A DNA stretch of 40,253 nt from an uncultured Winogradskyella sp. Lineage in GTDB: Bacteria > Bacteroidota > Bacteroidia > Flavobacteriales > Flavobacteriaceae. Within the stretch, counting starts at the first letter, position 1; every line of letters begins with the position of its first letter. The stretch is taken from NCBI GenBank assembly GCA_913061495.1, contig CAJXVG010000006.1, positions 1 through 40,253 of the forward strand. Reading direction: 5' to 3'. Of this stretch, positions 1 to 9,520 are shown piece after piece. Position numbers and translations under genes: made by a program. Under the pieces are notes generated by a model that saw only the letters and a list, made by a program, of their open reading frames with translations, was not told the origin of the DNA and made no database searches.

Positions 1-48
1 CGAGATCAGCCTCGGTCTCGTGGGCTCGGAGATGTGTATAAGAGACAG
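1..48. other. Illumina Nextera i7 adapter (artefact)
   Basis: CGAGAT + CAGCCTCG (8-nt index) + GTCTCGTGGGCTCGGAGATGTGTATAAGAGACAG, the Nextera transposase/i7 adapter string. Confidence 0.98.
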
Positions 49-395
49 ACTTTAAACATACACCACATCCACTTCGGAAATCAACATTTGAATCATACTT
101 TAAGGCTAATGAAAGTGTGTTTATAGATAACATTAAGTATAGATTTAGAGACAAAAGTCAGTTTACCCCTCAAGGTTTAGCAAATCACATAGAAATAAAA
201 AACAAAACATGTCACCTTAAAAATGACTTACAGCTTATGTATTTTAGATCTTATAAAAAACCGCTGTTATGGTATAAATTAAAACTAAATATGAAAGCTA
301 AAGGTAAATTATTTCTGGGGCTTCAGAGTTTAGATCGGGCACCATCTCATATTTTAGAATATATTTTAAACTGGTTAGAAAAGCGGATGGCTTAG
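49..395 (+). CDS. 5'-truncated CDS, unidentified protein in a glycan-biosynthesis context
   Basis: Frame of the 117..395 ORF stays open upstream to the adapter junction (...FKHTPHPLRKSTFESYFKANES-VFIDNIKYRF...), so the listed GTG start is probably not real. Confidence 0.6.
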
Positions 396-422
396 TGTAA
401 ATTGAATATTAAAAAATAGAGG

Positions 423-1508
423 ATGCAATATAAATTTTTAATATACATATCATACAGCTATGCTGTACCAATTGGGAATCCTCTGGAACAAGAAATTAAA
501 AGCAGGGGATTTAGTGTAAAATGGTTTAGTGACCTAGAAGACGGAAAAAAAGCGCTTCAAACCAAAAACAATATCCTTCATTCCATTAAAGACGTAGTAA
601 ATTACGAGCCTCATATTGTATTAGTTGCCACTAATGATGTTCCCGATTTTATATCTGGACTTAAAGCACAAGTTTTTCACGGTTTTAATGCTCAAAAAAG
701 ACCAGAAAGTAAAAATGAATTTAGTCATTTTCGGATCCGTGGATTCTTTGATTTGTACTGTACTCAAGGACCTTCTACTACAAAAGGTTTTAAGGCACAA
801 CAAAAAAAACACCCGCATTTTGAGGTTAAAGAAACTGGTTGGAGCAAAGTGGATCCATTGTTCCCAATAGTTAAAAAAGAGAAAAATAATTTTCCAACCA
901 TAATGATTGCTTCAACATTTAGCAAGCGTCTAAGTTTAGCGCACAATTTCGATGTTTTAAGTACAATCAAAAAACTTTCTAGATCTGGAAAATACAACTT
1001 CATAATGGTATTGCATCCAAAGCTACCAGTCGAAATAAAAGAGAAATGGAAAAGTTTAAACGGCAATTATTTTCAATATTATGACACTACAGATTTAATT
1101 CCACTATTTAAAAAAGCAGATATTATGTTTGCTGATACAACATCTGCTATTCAAGAGTTTTTAATCCAACAAAAACCAGTGGTCACATACCTACATACTT
1201 TTGATCATAAGTACTTAATAAATATTGAAACTCCTGATGCTATTGAGAATACTTTTGACGAAGCTTTAAGCTATCCTCAAAATTTATTAGAGAACATTGA
1301 CACTTTTATTAACCAATTACACCCGTATTTTGATGGCAAATCAAGTAAACGCGTTATTGATACATGTATATCTTTTTTACATGAAGATAAAAGCCACTTA
1401 AAAAACAAACCACTAAACCTTATTAGGAAATATAAAATTAGAAAACGATTGGGGTATTTTACTTTAAATAGTTACAATAAGCCATTTACAATAAAGTTAA
1501 CAGATTAG
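423..1508 (+). CDS. CDP-glycerol glycerophosphotransferase-like / glycosyltransferase
   Basis: 361 aa; HGFNAQKRPESKN, YCTQGPSTTKGF, ETGWSKVDPLF, ADTTSAIQEFLIQQKPVVTY resemble the TagB/TagF family. Confidence 0.7.
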   Translation: MQYKFLIYISYSYAVPIGNPLEQEIKSRGFSVKWFSDLEDGKKALQTKNNILHSIKDVVNYEPHIVLVATNDVPDFISGLKAQVFHGFNAQKRPESKNEFSHFRIRGFFDLYCTQGPSTTKGFKAQQKKHPHFEVKETGWSKVDPLFPIVKKEKNNFPTIMIASTFSKRLSLAHNFDVLSTIKKLSRSGKYNFIMVLHPKLPVEIKEKWKSLNGNYFQYYDTTDLIPLFKKADIMFADTTSAIQEFLIQQKPVVTYLHTFDHKYLINIETPDAIENTFDEALSYPQNLLENIDTFINQLHPYFDGKSSKRVIDTCISFLHEDKSHLKNKPLNLIRKYKIRKRLGYFTLNSYNKPFTIKLTD

Positions 1509-2329
1509 TCTTTATAAATACCAAATTTGGTGAATTTAGAATTCGAGCGTCTCGTTTCTTTCCTAATCTCACTATTCTTTTTTATAATAACATCGTTTTT
1601 ATAAGGTCTCTCATGATATAAATGAACACATATTGCGCTATATCTAATTTGAAGAAATTTAATACCATTATTTATCATTCGCTCACCTACTTCTCTATCC
1701 TCAGCGCCATATTGCATACGCTCATCAAAACCATTGACGGCGACTATATCACCTTTGTAACAAGACACATTCATACCATCAAAAGTTGCCTTTGTTGGTG
1801 TTATACTATTTAACAATTTAGATTTTGATTTCGACTTAGTAAGTTTATTCAATTTAAAGCTTTTAGGCTGCCCTTGCTCCGTTAACCAATTTTTGTCGAA
1901 ACATTTCTGCTGAAGAATAATCTCTTCTGAAATTTGGTTGGAAATTTCCTCTATTAGTTTAAAATAACCACCAGATAATGCACAACTAGGTTTTCTTAAT
2001 TTTAAATGGGTCTCTACAAAATCTTTACGTGCAATACAATCCCCATCTGTAAATATTAAATAGCCATAATTTGAAGCAACAATAGCTTTATTTAAAATCT
2101 TAGTTTTCTGAAAGCCGTCATCTGGTTGCCAGATGTGAGTTAATTTTAAATCAGATATTACAGAAAATTCATCTATTACAGATTTGGTTCGATCATCAGA
2201 ACCATCATCCGCAACAATAATTTCAAAGGTTTTTACGGTTTGAATATTATAACTATACAATACTAACTTCAACCATTCTGGTTGATTGAAAGTACTAATA
2301 ATTATAGAGACGTAAGAATTTGATTCCAT
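1505..2329 (-). CDS. Glycosyltransferase family 2 with galactosyltransferase-type C-terminus
   Basis: SIIISTFNQPEWLKLVLYSYNIQT, IIVADDGSDD, IFTDGDCIARKDF, VNGFDERMQYGAEDREVGERM. Confidence 0.85.
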   Translation of the reverse strand: MESNSYVSIIISTFNQPEWLKLVLYSYNIQTVKTFEIIVADDGSDDRTKSVIDEFSVISDLKLTHIWQPDDGFQKTKILNKAIVASNYGYLIFTDGDCIARKDFVETHLKLRKPSCALSGGYFKLIEEISNQISEEIILQQKCFDKNWLTEQGQPKSFKLNKLTKSKSKSKLLNSITPTKATFDGMNVSCYKGDIVAVNGFDERMQYGAEDREVGERMINNGIKFLQIRYSAICVHLYHERPYKNDVIIKKNSEIRKETRRSNSKFTKFGIYKD

Positions 2330-2370
2330 TAGCGCAAAAATACTATTTTTACAGCAGTGAAATTACATCT

Positions 2371-3135
2371 ATGTTAAAACTATCTGGAGTTATTATTACA
2401 TTTAACGAGGAACGAAACATCGAAGAGTGTTTGAAATCTTTAGTCAACGTTGTTGATGAAATTGTAGTGGTAGATTCTTACTCATCTGACAACACAAAAT
2501 CTATTTGTCAGAGGTTTAATGTAAAATTTATAGAACAAGAATTCTTAGGATATATTGAACAAAAGAATTTTGCTTTAAAACAAGCTAGTTTTGACTATGT
2601 TGTTTCATTAGATGGAGATGAAGCTTTATCTAACGTGCTTCAAAAATCACTAGTTAAATTAAAAAGTAATTGGAACTATGATGGTTATTATATAAATCGT
2701 TTCAACAATTTTTGCGGACAATGGATAAGGTATTCTGATTGGTATCCTAATAGAAAGCTACGTGTTTTTGATAGAAGATGTGGAAAATGGACAGGCCTAA
2801 ATCCTCACGATAACGTAAAATTGCATGACATAAATGCAAAAACTGGGCAACTAAAAGGTGATATACTGCATAAAACCTATCAAAGCTATTCTGAGTTTAA
2901 CCAAAAAACCGAGTACTTTTCTACTATAGCTGCTAAGGCTTATTATAAAGAAGGTAAAAATGCGACAATCTTGAAAATTGTTTGGAATCCAACCTGGGCC
3001 TTTTTTAAAGCCTATTTTTTAAGGTTAGGGTTTTTGGATGGGTTTAACGGGTTTATGATTTGTTACCAAACTGGCAATCTTACCTTTTTAAAATATTCTA
3101 AATTAAGGGAGTTGCACCAAACTAAGAACTTTTAA
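2371..3135 (+). CDS. Glycosyltransferase family 2, LPS core (WaaE/KdtX-like)
   Basis: LSGVIITFNEERNIEECLKSL, DEIVVVDSYSSDNT, VVSLDGDEALS; start moved from 2320 to ATG 2371, where the GT2 motif begins. Confidence 0.85.
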   Translation: MLKLSGVIITFNEERNIEECLKSLVNVVDEIVVVDSYSSDNTKSICQRFNVKFIEQEFLGYIEQKNFALKQASFDYVVSLDGDEALSNVLQKSLVKLKSNWNYDGYYINRFNNFCGQWIRYSDWYPNRKLRVFDRRCGKWTGLNPHDNVKLHDINAKTGQLKGDILHKTYQSYSEFNQKTEYFSTIAAKAYYKEGKNATILKIVWNPTWAFFKAYFLRLGFLDGFNGFMICYQTGNLTFLKYSKLRELHQTKNF

Positions 3136-3880
3136 TTTTAAACTTTTTCTTAAATCTTTTTTTTCTTTCAAAAGCCGCTCTAAAAGAAGTGACTTCGTTC
3201 CACATTAAACTAAACACCTCATCGCAAGATTTGTTATAATGTCTTGAATACTCATCGCTCATAATTTTGACCATATGCTTGTATTTGCTTATACGAGCAA
3301 AATTTTTCATTCGGTCTTCAAAATTCAATGACCTAAATCGCATTCGGTTTAAATCAACCAAATAAAAATTATAGTTATTACCTGTTTTAGTTATAAGGGT
3401 GTTTCCTGGCGAATGGTCTAAAAATTCTACTCCTTTTTCGTGTAAATCAAAAGTAAATTTGGTGAATTGTCGTAATATGTTATCGTAATCTGGGTAATTA
3501 AAATCCTCAATTAATTCTCTATACGTTAAATCATAATTCAATTGTCTGCTTACATAATAACTTCTTCCAAATAATACACCATTTGGATATTCAAAATAAG
3601 CTATAGGTTTAGGTGTTCCAATTCCTAATTTAATTAACTTATTGGCATGTTCAAATGAGCGTCTTGCCTTACTTTTTCTAAAATATTTATATACAATTTG
3701 ATTGAATATATTTGGTACCCTAAAGGATTTTACATTTATAATTTCTTCCCCTAAACCAAATAGTTTTAACGTATTCCGTTCGTCTTTTAAAACGCTTTGC
3801 TCTGAGTTATCAAAATCATCTATTATTTTTTTTAACTCAGCTTTTTTATCTAAGTAATCAGCACTCACAACTATTTTCAT
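3122..3880 (-). CDS. Kdo/lipopolysaccharide kinase-like protein (kinase fold)
   Basis: HANKLIKLGIGTPKPIAYFEY, GRSYYVSRQL, FLDHSPGNTLI, FYLVDLNRMRF (kinase catalytic/DFG-like motifs). Confidence 0.75.
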   Translation of the reverse strand: MKIVVSADYLDKKAELKKIIDDFDNSEQSVLKDERNTLKLFGLGEEIINVKSFRVPNIFNQIVYKYFRKSKARRSFEHANKLIKLGIGTPKPIAYFEYPNGVLFGRSYYVSRQLNYDLTYRELIEDFNYPDYDNILRQFTKFTFDLHEKGVEFLDHSPGNTLITKTGNNYNFYLVDLNRMRFRSLNFEDRMKNFARISKYKHMVKIMSDEYSRHYNKSCDEVFSLMWNEVTSFRAAFERKKRFKKKFKIKSS

Positions 3881-3950
3881 AAAAGCAAAATTACAACTTT
3901 TTGAATATCATAAATAATCAATCTCAGCCTTAAAAATATAATTGATATCG

Positions 3951-3958
3951 TATCTTTG
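3951..3958 (+). promoter_or_regulatory. Bacteroidetes -7 box candidate upstream of cca
   Basis: TATCTTTG within CGTATCTTTGCAAA, 28 nt before ATG 3987; no clear -33 TTG seen. Confidence 0.5.
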
Positions 3959-3986
3959 CAAAGCGAAAATTTTCTCCACATTATTG

Positions 3987-5402
3987 ATGAACCACAAACA
4001 AGCCTTAAAGCATCCAATTTTTAAGATTATATCTCAGTCTGCTGAAGCTCTAAATATAGACAGCTACGTTATTGGTGGGTTTGTACGCGATTATTTGTTA
4101 CAACGAGGTAATGCTAAAGATATAGATATTGTAGCTGTTGGCAGCGGTATTTCACTCGCAAAACAAGTAGCCAAAAACTTGCCCAGTCAGCCTGCCGTAC
4201 AGGTTTTTAAAACCTACGGAACAGCAATGCTGCGCTATAACGATATTGAAATTGAATTTGTTGGAGCCCGAAAAGAAAGCTACTCAGAACATAGCAGAAA
4301 TCCAATTGTGGAAAACGGAACGCTCAAAGACGATCAAAACCGACGCGATTTTACGATAAACGCTCTGGCCTTGAGTCTCAAAAAAGAAAATTACGGAGAA
4401 CTCTTAGATCCTTTTAACGGCTTAAACGATTTAGACAAAGGCATTATACAAACACCACTAAACCCAGATATTACCTATAGCGACGATCCTTTACGTATGA
4501 TGCGAGCAATCCGTTTTGCAACACAATTAAACTTTAAGATTGAAGAAAATTCCTTAAAAGCAATTGCCAAGAACAAAGATCGCATTAAAATAATAACAAA
4601 AGAACGAATTGTTGTCGAGCTAAATAAAATTTTAGAAAGCGAAACTCCTTCCATAGGTTTTTTACTACTCGAAAAAACTGGTCTATTACAGTACATATTG
4701 CCAGAATTAGTAGCTCTAAAAGGCATAGATGAGGTAGAAGGACAGCGCCATAAAGATAATTTTTACCATACGCTTGAGGTGGTTGATAATATTTCAAAAA
4801 CAACCGACAATCTTTGGTTACGTTGGGCTGCCCTTTTACATGATATTGGTAAAGCTCCCACCAAAAAGTTTCATAAAAAAATTGGATGGACTTTCCATGC
4901 GCACGAATTTGTTGGTGCTAAAATGGTTTACAGACTATTTAAGCGTTTAAAAATGCCTTTGAATGACAAGATGAAATTTGTGCAAAAAATGGTAATGATG
5001 AGCTCTAGACCAATTGTACTTGCAAGCGATGTTACAGATTCAGCTGTACGACGTTTGGTTTTTGATGCTGGCGACCATGTTGATGATTTAATGACGCTTT
5101 GTGAAGCTGATATCACCACAAAAAATCCAAGAAAATTCAAGAAATACCATAATAATTTTAAGAAAGTAAGGGATAAAATTGTGGAAGTTGAAGAGCGCGA
5201 TCACGTTCGTAATTTCCAACCTCCAATTTCTGGTGAAGAAATTATGGCGGCTTTCAATTTAAAACCTTCTCGCGAAATTGGCATCATTAAAGAAGCCATA
5301 AAAGAAGCTATTTTAGAAGGTGATATTCCTAATGAACATAACGCCGCTTATGACCTCATGCTAAAGGAAGGAAAAAAATTGGGTCTTAAAGAGATGATAT
5401 GA
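3987..5402 (+). CDS. cca: CCA tRNA nucleotidyltransferase, HD domain
   Basis: YVIGGFVRDYLLQRGNAKDIDIVAVG, RRDFTINALALSL, DDPLRMMRAIRFATQL, LLHDIGKAPTKKF; start trimmed to the internal ATG. Confidence 0.93.
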   Translation: MNHKQALKHPIFKIISQSAEALNIDSYVIGGFVRDYLLQRGNAKDIDIVAVGSGISLAKQVAKNLPSQPAVQVFKTYGTAMLRYNDIEIEFVGARKESYSEHSRNPIVENGTLKDDQNRRDFTINALALSLKKENYGELLDPFNGLNDLDKGIIQTPLNPDITYSDDPLRMMRAIRFATQLNFKIEENSLKAIAKNKDRIKIITKERIVVELNKILESETPSIGFLLLEKTGLLQYILPELVALKGIDEVEGQRHKDNFYHTLEVVDNISKTTDNLWLRWAALLHDIGKAPTKKFHKKIGWTFHAHEFVGAKMVYRLFKRLKMPLNDKMKFVQKMVMMSSRPIVLASDVTDSAVRRLVFDAGDHVDDLMTLCEADITTKNPRKFKKYHNNFKKVRDKIVEVEERDHVRNFQPPISGEEIMAAFNLKPSREIGIIKEAIKEAILEGDIPNEHNAAYDLMLKEGKKLGLKEMI

Positions 5403-6325
5403 AAGTATTTTATTTGACAGCATTTAGTTTTATATTTTCAACAAATATTTTGCTAGGACAGATAGTTGAAATTAAAGGTTTTGCATTCAGTTCTAATGAA
5501 AACCAAAGAGTAAATGTGCAGATTAATGACACTATCAATAAGTTAATACGGCTAGATAAAATTGACCTACTTAGTAACTTTTCAAAAAATCAATTTAAAA
5601 AATTAATTACCCAAACAAACAGACGTGGTAAATTCAAGATAAAAGCTCACTTAGATGACTCGCTAAGTTTCAGAGCGCATTTAGATTTAAAGAAAACATA
5701 CGCAGTTTCTGATTTAATAAATAAAGACACAGTTTCAATTCAACTTGAAAAAAAAACTTGTTGGAATGAGTGCAAAGAGAATGTTGAGTTAATTATTATT
5801 AGGGGAAGAAAATTAAACTTTAAAAAAAGTAGGTATGATGACTGTGAATACGGTTCTATGAACTCCAATTGGGAAGCAATTTATTCCGTCGACTCCATAC
5901 TTCACGGGAACTACAATAATGATACTATTAAATTCAAAGTCTCTGTTCATGCTAGGCAACCTACAGTTCAAAATTATGATAATGTCATATTATATATTTA
6001 TAAAAAATGTGATTTATATACAATGCTAAGAAACGGTTTTGACCCTATTTATAAAACAAAAACTAAGAAATGGGCAGGAATATACACCAATGGATATCTA
6101 AGTAAAATACCTCTTGACATCAGACCAAAAGCCAAACACTTAGATTTTAACACTCCTGTTGAAATTAAATTTCATAAAAGTTGGGATGATGATTATATAT
6201 CAAATAGATGGTATGAACCTTATTATAGTGTCAAAGATAGAAAAGCCATCGCGAAGTACGGGTTCTATGTTAATGATCTTATAAATATACGGATTGCTTA
6301 CATCAATAGTATCAATGAAAGATGA
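5399..6325 (+). CDS. Hypothetical secreted protein
   Basis: 308 aa with signal peptide-like N-terminus (MKVFYLTAFSFIFSTNILLGQ); ATGA overlaps with cca and ctaA; no family recognised. Confidence 0.8.
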   Translation: MKVFYLTAFSFIFSTNILLGQIVEIKGFAFSSNENQRVNVQINDTINKLIRLDKIDLLSNFSKNQFKKLITQTNRRGKFKIKAHLDDSLSFRAHLDLKKTYAVSDLINKDTVSIQLEKKTCWNECKENVELIIIRGRKLNFKKSRYDDCEYGSMNSNWEAIYSVDSILHGNYNNDTIKFKVSVHARQPTVQNYDNVILYIYKKCDLYTMLRNGFDPIYKTKTKKWAGIYTNGYLSKIPLDIRPKAKHLDFNTPVEIKFHKSWDDDYISNRWYEPYYSVKDRKAIAKYGFYVNDLINIRIAYINSINER

Positions 6326-7362
6326 AAACACATTTCAGAAAAACTGCTAAAATAGCTTTAGTCCTCATTTACGTCGTTATAATTGCTGGTGCTGTTGTAC
6401 GGATGACGGGTTCTGGGATGGGCTGCCCAGATTGGCCTAAATGTTTTGGGTATTACATACCTCCAACTGAACTTTCAGAATTACAATTCAAACCCAATCA
6501 TAACTATAAAAAAGGTGTAGTTATTATTGTTGAGGAAGAGTTACAGGTTGTAAAAGAAAATTTTGTGTCAGGTGAAAACATTAACCTAAACAACTGGAAG
6601 CTATATACTAAACATGATTATGCTGAGTTTAATCCACTACATACTTGGGTAGAATATATTAACAGGCTCACTGGTGCCTTGTCTGGTATTCCAATCCTTA
6701 TATTCACCATTATGTCTATATGGCTTTGGAAAGACAAAAAGCGCTTTCTATTGCTCTCAATTTTTACGGTAATTGCAATGGGCTTTCAAGCTTGGTTAGG
6801 TAAAACGGTTGTAGATTCTAACCTCGCTCCATACAAAATTACAATTCATATGGTAATGGCTTTGGTGATTGTTGCTGTAATTTTATATCTCATTTATATT
6901 TCAAAAACAAGTTTTAAAAATCAAAAGTTTGATAAACATTTTAGAAATGTTTTGGTGTTTGCTACCGCACTTACCCTATTCCAAATAATTCTAGGAACAC
7001 AAGTACGGCAGTTTGTTGATATACAAAATAAACTCAACGGTTACTTTAATTGGGATATTACCTCAATTGCTCCTTTAGAGTTCTATATTCACCGATCACT
7101 TTCTGTTTTAGTGCTATTAATAAATCTTTGGCTTTTTTACAGAAATAGAAAGCTTAATCTTGGCTATAATAAATTTAAACTTGTGTTGATTTGTATTGCC
7201 TTGGAAATTCTTACAGGAATTGCCATGTACTACTTTAACTTCCCATTTTCAACCCAACCATTACATTTGGTTATAGCTACTATTATGATAGGTATTCAAT
7301 TTTATATTATATTAGAAAGCAACCATAGAAGCGAACAGAAAACTGTTATAGCTAAAACATAA
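6322..7362 (+). CDS. ctaA: Heme A synthase, COX15/CtaA family
   Basis: GAVVRMTGSGMGCPDWPKCFGYYIPPTE, HTWVEYINRLTGALSG, multiple TM segments, HRSLSVLVLL. Confidence 0.93.
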   Translation: MKTHFRKTAKIALVLIYVVIIAGAVVRMTGSGMGCPDWPKCFGYYIPPTELSELQFKPNHNYKKGVVIIVEEELQVVKENFVSGENINLNNWKLYTKHDYAEFNPLHTWVEYINRLTGALSGIPILIFTIMSIWLWKDKKRFLLLSIFTVIAMGFQAWLGKTVVDSNLAPYKITIHMVMALVIVAVILYLIYISKTSFKNQKFDKHFRNVLVFATALTLFQIILGTQVRQFVDIQNKLNGYFNWDITSIAPLEFYIHRSLSVLVLLINLWLFYRNRKLNLGYNKFKLVLICIALEILTGIAMYYFNFPFSTQPLHLVIATIMIGIQFYIILESNHRSEQKTVIAKT

Positions 7363-7366
7363 ATCG

Positions 7367-7374
7367 TATCTTTG
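7367..7374 (+). promoter_or_regulatory. Bacteroidetes -7 box candidate upstream of pRiA4b ORF-3-like gene
   Basis: TATCTTTG within CGTATCTTTGCAAA, 20 nt before ATG 7395; no clear -33 TTG seen. Confidence 0.5.
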
Positions 7375-7394
7375 CAAACTATTAAAATTAAACG

Positions 7395-7910
7395 ATGATT
7401 TACAGATTTAGAGTCATATTAGATAATGATACAGAAGATGATGTGTTTCGCGATATAGAAATTCGTGAAAATGACACTATGGAAGATTTACACAATGCCA
7501 TTACACAATCTTTTGGGTTTAATGGCATGGAAATGGCATCTTTTTATGTTAGCGATGACGAGTGGAATCAAGGTGAAGAAATTGCCATGATGGATATGAG
7601 TGAAGCTGGTAATACTGTAAGAATGATGAATGAAACTACCATTAATGATGTGGTACACGAAGCTGCAACAAAACTCATATATGTGTACGACTTTATGAGT
7701 ATGTGGACCTTCTACGTAGAATTGGGTGAAATTGTTGAAGAAGCAGAAGGCACCGATTATCCTAATTTAATGTATGTGCATGGTCAAATTCCTGATGAAG
7801 CACCTGAAAAAACATTTGAAGCAGAAGGTGAAGATGATTTTGATGAGTATGATGATGATTTGGATATCAATGATTACGACAATTTAGATTTTGATGAAAA
7901 TTGGAATTAA
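7395..7910 (+). CDS. Plasmid pRiA4b ORF-3-like family protein
   Basis: MIYRFRVILDNDTEDDVFRDIEIRENDTMEDLHNAITQSFGF...FYVSDDEW; strongly acidic C-terminus. Confidence 0.75.
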   Translation: MIYRFRVILDNDTEDDVFRDIEIRENDTMEDLHNAITQSFGFNGMEMASFYVSDDEWNQGEEIAMMDMSEAGNTVRMMNETTINDVVHEAATKLIYVYDFMSMWTFYVELGEIVEEAEGTDYPNLMYVHGQIPDEAPEKTFEAEGEDDFDEYDDDLDINDYDNLDFDENWN

Positions 7911-8374
7911 TCTCCTTCAACCTTCCAATGGAATAGATCTTTTAATAGAACATCATTTATAAAATAGTCGAAAAAACCACCGAATATAATCCCTTTACTG
8001 TCAAAATTTCTGTAAAGACCATCCTCTAATGGACCGCAAAAAGGTCTAATATTATCAATTGAATTAAAATCCGTACGCTTTTGAAGCATCAACTTAGGCG
8101 GAGTAAAATCTATTGAAGAAAGATGTAAGTTTAGCCCTTTTAGGTCAAAACCATTATGGTAATGTGTTTTTTTACTAAAATCAAACCCTTCTCTTTTAAC
8201 ATTAGCCTTATTAGAGGAAAATAATTTCATCTTTCTATCATCAATCAAAACAGTAGCAACGTGATGATCTTTTGCTTCATAATTTTGAAATAAACTTGCC
8301 TTCTCTGTTTCCTGAGCATTACAAAAATTTATAATGAGCAATGCAGTTATAATAAAGTAAATGATCACCTTCAT
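7907..8374 (-). CDS. Hypothetical secreted protein
   Basis: Signal peptide MKVIIYFIITALLIINFCNAQ begins at the internal ATG 8374; no family recognised. Confidence 0.65.
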   Translation of the reverse strand: MKVIIYFIITALLIINFCNAQETEKASLFQNYEAKDHHVATVLIDDRKMKLFSSNKANVKREGFDFSKKTHYHNGFDLKGLNLHLSSIDFTPPKLMLQKRTDFNSIDNIRPFCGPLEDGLYRNFDSKGIIFGGFFDYFINDVLLKDLFHWKVEGD

Positions 8375-8532
8375 AGTACTGATTTCTATAAATTTACGAC
8401 AAATATCACAATTCATTATAGTTAAGCTGTAACAAATAAAAACTTCATTCGTCTTATTTTTATAATCAAACTACGCTGATTAAATTTACACTGACATCAT
8501 TTCAGTAACTCAGCATCTAAAACCAATCACTC

Positions 8533-9450
8533 TTGGAACCAATTCTAACCATCAATAATCTCACAAAGAAATTTGGCTATCTCACAGCTGTAAAAGATTT
8601 AAGTTTTACCATCAATAAGGGTAATGTTTACGGTATTCTTGGCCCAAACGGAAGCGGTAAATCCACAACGTTGGGCATTGTACTAAACGTAGTTAATAAA
8701 ACCCATGGAGATTTCCATTGGTTTGATGGCAACACCACAACCCACGATGCTTTAAAGCAAGTTGGCGCCATTATTGAACGGCCAAACTTTTATCCTTACA
8801 TGACAGCAGAGCAGAACTTAAAGCTCGTTTGTAAAATTAAAGGTGTCGATTCTTCTAAAGTTGAAGAAAAGTTAGAAGTTGTTGGTTTGTTAGATAGAAA
8901 AACACATAAGTTCAGAACTTATTCATTAGGTATGAAACAACGTTTGGCTATTGCTTCTGCCCTCCTCAACGATCCCGAAATTTTAATTTTAGATGAACCT
9001 ACTAATGGATTAGATCCGCAAGGTATTCATCAAATTCGCCAAATTATTAAAGACATTGCCAAAGATGGCACTACCATTTTGCTCGCCTCTCACCTACTCG
9101 ATGAAGTAGAAAAAGTATGTTCTCATGTTGTTGTACTTAGAAAAGGTGAAAAATTATATTCTGGTCGTGTTGATGAAATGATAAGCAGTCATGGTTTTTT
9201 TGAATTGAAAGCAGAAAAGCATCAAGCTTTACTGAACCTGCTAGAGAATAATTCGGACTTCGGAAAAATTAAAGTTGAAGATGAATTAATTACAGCCTTC
9301 TTAAACGAGCCAATGTCGGCACCTGAGTTCAATAAATTAATGTTTGAAAAAGGCATTATACTTTCCCATTTGGTAAAGCGAAAAGAAAGCCTTGAAGAAC
9401 AATTTTTGCAGTTAACAGACAATTTGAATGACACTGTTGCTCAAAATTAA
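8533..9450 (+). CDS. ABC transporter ATP-binding protein (ABC-2 exporter type)
   Basis: Walker A GPNGSGKST, signature YSLGMKQRLAIA, Walker B ILILDEPTNGLDP; TTG start. Confidence 0.93.
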   Translation: MEPILTINNLTKKFGYLTAVKDLSFTINKGNVYGILGPNGSGKSTTLGIVLNVVNKTHGDFHWFDGNTTTHDALKQVGAIIERPNFYPYMTAEQNLKLVCKIKGVDSSKVEEKLEVVGLLDRKTHKFRTYSLGMKQRLAIASALLNDPEILILDEPTNGLDPQGIHQIRQIIKDIAKDGTTILLASHLLDEVEKVCSHVVVLRKGEKLYSGRVDEMISSHGFFELKAEKHQALLNLLENNSDFGKIKVEDELITAFLNEPMSAPEFNKLMFEKGIILSHLVKRKESLEEQFLQLTDNLNDTVAQN

Positions 9451-9520
9451 AAAATCAATCAAAAAAAAATATACTGTTACATCAAGCATAGATGTTACAA
9501 AACAGAAAACCAATCAACAC

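Noticed and set aside
764-1066. Antisense ORF of 100 aa within the CDP-glycerol transferase-like gene (and the 621..818 and 625..870 ORFs)
   Set aside because: Shadow ORFs over a well-supported CDS, no recognisable family.
7395-7910. pRiA4b ORF-3-like gene as a sign of a plasmid or mobile element
   Set aside because: The family name is historical; it sits among chromosomal housekeeping genes with no mobility gene nearby.
9428-9520. Overlap of permease ORF with the ATPase as a frameshifted fusion
   Set aside because: A good internal ATG at 9521 begins the hydrophobic permease sequence; the upstream Lys-rich stretch is likely untranslated.
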